In this document: piece by piece, positions 6,532-8,622 of the stretch
Layout: each line of letters opens with the position of its first letter
Numbering within the stretch: position 1 is the first letter of the stretch
Assembly: GCA_020846515.1 (NCBI GenBank)
Contig: JADLDX010000871.1
Coordinates: 1-8,622, forward strand
DNA length: 8,622 bases
Source of the DNA: Pirellulaceae bacterium
Lineage (GTDB): Bacteria; Planctomycetota; Planctomycetia; Pirellulales; Pirellulaceae
Direction of reading: 5' to 3'
The notes under the pieces: generated by a model
Database searches by the model: none
What the model saw: only the letters and a program-made list of their open reading frames with translations
What the model was told of the DNA's origin: nothing
Made by a program: the position numbers and the translations under genes

Positions 6532-8622
6532 ATGGCAATTTGTAAAGTCTCTCGGCCGATCGGTGGTGGCATGAGCCTCCTACTTGTGGGACTACTCTCA
6601 CTTTCGCCACTTAATATTGCCAGGGCCATTGAGCCCGCTTTTGGAATCGACCAGCGGCCCGCTTGGAAGAACACGACTCTGCTCGGCTTTCCCGATCCCT
6701 TGCCGCCTTATCGCGTCGTTCGTGCTTATCCGAAATTCGAAAAGAAAGGCTTGCTCTCGATCGGCACTTTTCCTGGCAGCGATTGGATGTGGGTGACCAA
6801 CCACAACGCTGATTACGGAGGACCCGCGCGTGTGTTCGCCTTTAAAGACGAACCAACCATGCAAGAGCCGCAACTGCTGATCGAACAAACCGACATCATT
6901 TATGGACTAGCCTTTCATCCGAAGTTCTCCGAAAACGGTTATCTGTACATCGGTTGCAATGGCCAGTCCGAAAAGTTGGCGGAGAAGGCGACGCGAGTCT
7001 TTCGCGTGACGCTTGATACCAAGCCGCCTTTTACCCTCGTCGAAGATTCACGAAAGTTGATGATCGAATGGTCATCCAACGGTCACAACGGTGGTGACTT
7101 GGCCTTCGGTAACGACGGCATGTTATACGTATCGGCGGGCGATGGAACATCCGACTCCGATACCAATTTGACCGGTCAGGACCTGAAGAACATCAATGGC
7201 GCGATGATTCGCATCAATGTAGATCAACCCAGCGGTGATCAGCCTTATAGCGTGCCGACAGACAATCCATTCATCAGCACACCGGGAGCTCGACCGGAGA
7301 TTTGGGCCTTTGGTCTGCGCAATCCTTGGCGCGTAACCTATGACAAGCAGTCGGATCAATTGTGGGTTGGCAATAATGGCCAGGATCTATGGGAAACGGC
7401 GCATCTGATACGCAAAGGCGAAAATTATGGTTGGAGCATCACCGAAGGCAGCCATCCCTTTCAAACCGCTCGTAAGCAAGGGCCCGCGCCCATCACGCCA
7501 CCGACGGTCGAGCATCCGCATTCTGAAGCTCGCTCGCTGACCGGCGGAATTGTCTATCGTGGTCAGCGATACCCAGACCTGGTCGGCGCCTATATATACG
7601 GCGATTATTCGACCGGCAACATGTGGGCTGTGCGACATGATGGCAGGCAAGTTTTATGGCACAAGCACATCGCGCGCTCGACTTTGCAGATCACTGGCTT
7701 TGGAGCTGATTCACGCGGCGAAGTTGTCGTCGTCGATCATGAAGGTGGTCTGTATCATCTCGAACCACAACCGCCGCAAAGTTCTGCACCGCCGTTTCCT
7801 ACTCGACTGAGCGAAACGGGCCTGTATGCGGATATGGTGAAGGGCATTCCAGCCGATGGGCTAATACCCTATTCCGTGCAAGCGCCGTTGTGGTCGGATG
7901 GGGCTGGCAAAAGCCGCTGGATGGCGGTGCCCACTGACAAACAAGTTGACTTCACCGACAATTGGGGATGGAACTTTCCTGCAGAAAGTGTCTTGGTGAA
8001 GACCTTTACGCTACCGTTGTTGTCCAAGGACAAACAGTCGATAGTCCAGCAGCGCATTGAAACGCGCATCATGGTCAAGGTCGAAAAAGAGTGGTTTGGT
8101 TATTCGTACGCTTGGAACGATGATCAAACCGAAGCCGAGTTGGTGCAGGCAGCGGGCCAAGATCGCACCTATCAAGTCAGTCACTCGGGCGAAGCAGCCA
8201 AGATGACGGACCAGGTTTGGCGCTACCCCAGTCGCACTGAATGCATGGTCTGTCATTCGCGAGCGGCCAATTATGTGCTTGGTCTCTCCACCGCGCAGAT
8301 GAATCGCAATCATGACTATGGCGATGTGTCTGACAATCAACTGCGCACGTTATCGCATATCGGCCTGTTGAAGATCGCAGGGCAAAAGCCGGAAGATATC
8401 GTGGCGGGCAATTTGCCTAAACCGCTGAGCAGCTATAAACAACTGGCCGATCCAGCTGATTCAACGCAACCGCTCGAAGCGCGGGTGCGTGCCTATCTGC
8501 AATCCAACTGCGCGCACTGCCATACCAACGCGGGTGGTGGCAACGCCAAAATGGAACTGACGGCCAACACGGAGTTGGCCAAGATGTTCATCGTCGATGC
8601 CCCGCCACAACACGACAGTTTC
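6532..8622 (+). CDS. Exported PQQ-type sugar dehydrogenase fused to SO2930-like diheme cytochrome c (3' end cut)
   Basis: The first 697 residues are visible and the frame is open at the window end. Residues 1-32 look like a signal peptide: K5/R8, core MSLLLVGLLSLSPLNI, likely cut after ARA. Residues about 45-405 form a glucose/sorbosone dehydrogenase beta-propeller: NGHNGGDLAFG.DG.LYV with H185 at the place of the catalytic His of soluble glucose dehydrogenase, FGLRNPWR with R263-N264 at the PQQ contacts, GENYGW, TGGIVYRG and YGDYSTGNMW. A Pro/Ser-rich linker (about 408-424) leads to LSETGLY...GLIPYSVQAPLWSDGA, the opening pattern of the SO2930/TIGR03806 diheme family. Two heme-attachment motifs follow: CMVCH (571-575) and CAHCH (660-664). 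It probably oxidises a sugar or polyol outside the cytoplasm and passes electrons to its hemes. Start: ATG 6532 gives a basic n-region, and an in-frame TGA at 6517 excludes earlier starts; ATG 6571 would lack the charges. No good ribosome site is seen. Substrate unknown. Confidence 0.9.
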   Translation, partial: MAICKVSRPIGGGMSLLLVGLLSLSPLNIARAIEPAFGIDQRPAWKNTTLLGFPDPLPPYRVVRAYPKFEKKGLLSIGTFPGSDWMWVTNHNADYGGPARVFAFKDEPTMQEPQLLIEQTDIIYGLAFHPKFSENGYLYIGCNGQSEKLAEKATRVFRVTLDTKPPFTLVEDSRKLMIEWSSNGHNGGDLAFGNDGMLYVSAGDGTSDSDTNLTGQDLKNINGAMIRINVDQPSGDQPYSVPTDNPFISTPGARPEIWAFGLRNPWRVTYDKQSDQLWVGNNGQDLWETAHLIRKGENYGWSITEGSHPFQTARKQGPAPITPPTVEHPHSEARSLTGGIVYRGQRYPDLVGAYIYGDYSTGNMWAVRHDGRQVLWHKHIARSTLQITGFGADSRGEVVVVDHEGGLYHLEPQPPQSSAPPFPTRLSETGLYADMVKGIPADGLIPYSVQAPLWSDGAGKSRWMAVPTDKQVDFTDNWGWNFPAESVLVKTFTLPLLSKDKQSIVQQRIETRIMVKVEKEWFGYSYAWNDDQTEAELVQAAGQDRTYQVSHSGEAAKMTDQVWRYPSRTECMVCHSRAANYVLGLSTAQMNRNHDYGDVSDNQLRTLSHIGLLKIAGQKPEDIVAGNLPKPLSSYKQLADPADSTQPLEARVRAYLQSNCAHCHTNAGGGNAKMELTANTELAKMFIVDAPPQHDSF

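Overview
The window reads as chromosomal DNA of a planctomycete, most likely a Pirellulales/Rhodopirellula-type organism. The grounds are the style of the secreted proteins (a glycine-rich exported protein of unknown function and a sugar dehydrogenase joined to a c-type cytochrome), the planctomycete look of the NfeD tail, long gene-poor spacers and moderate GC. This assignment rests on recalled family resemblance; no database search was run.

Layout, left to right. (1) Bases 1-588 (+) hold the C-terminal part of an NfeD-type membrane protein, cut by the window start. (2) Bases 589-1107 are a gene-free spacer with only weak hairpins. (3) Bases 1108-2115 (+) encode a 335-residue exported protein with a PGGG[F/L] repeat tract between two conserved-looking domains. 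(4) A strong hairpin at 2146-2169 separates it from a convergent three-gene operon on the minus strand. (5) That operon is transcribed from about 6180 down to 2208 and encodes a complete sugar-type ABC importer of the ribose/galactose class: lipoprotein binding protein (6124-4997), permease (5000-3792, joined to the first gene by an ATGA overlap) and a double-domain ATPase (3734-2208). A GGGGTC-T-GACCCC palindrome sits in the 57-bp gap between permease and ATPase. (6) A 407-bp divergent control region (6125-6531) carries a candidate minus-strand promoter, three tandem 11-bp repeats and a perfect 14-bp inverted repeat. (7) From 6532 to the window end (+) runs a large exported protein that joins a PQQ-type glucose/sorbosone dehydrogenase domain to a diheme cytochrome domain of the SO2930 type; its 3' end lies outside the window.

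How it may work together: the importer binds a sugar or sugar-like compound at a lipid-anchored receptor and moves it inward using ATP. The divergently transcribed dehydrogenase would oxidise a sugar-like substrate outside the cytoplasmic membrane and pass electrons to its own hemes. The shared control region suggests, but does not prove, that both respond to related carbohydrates. Nothing here is a clearly new system. The items most worth a second look are the palindromic repeat inside the operon, the dehydrogenase-cytochrome fusion, the one-sided decay of an ATP site in the ATPase, and the repeats in the divergent control region.
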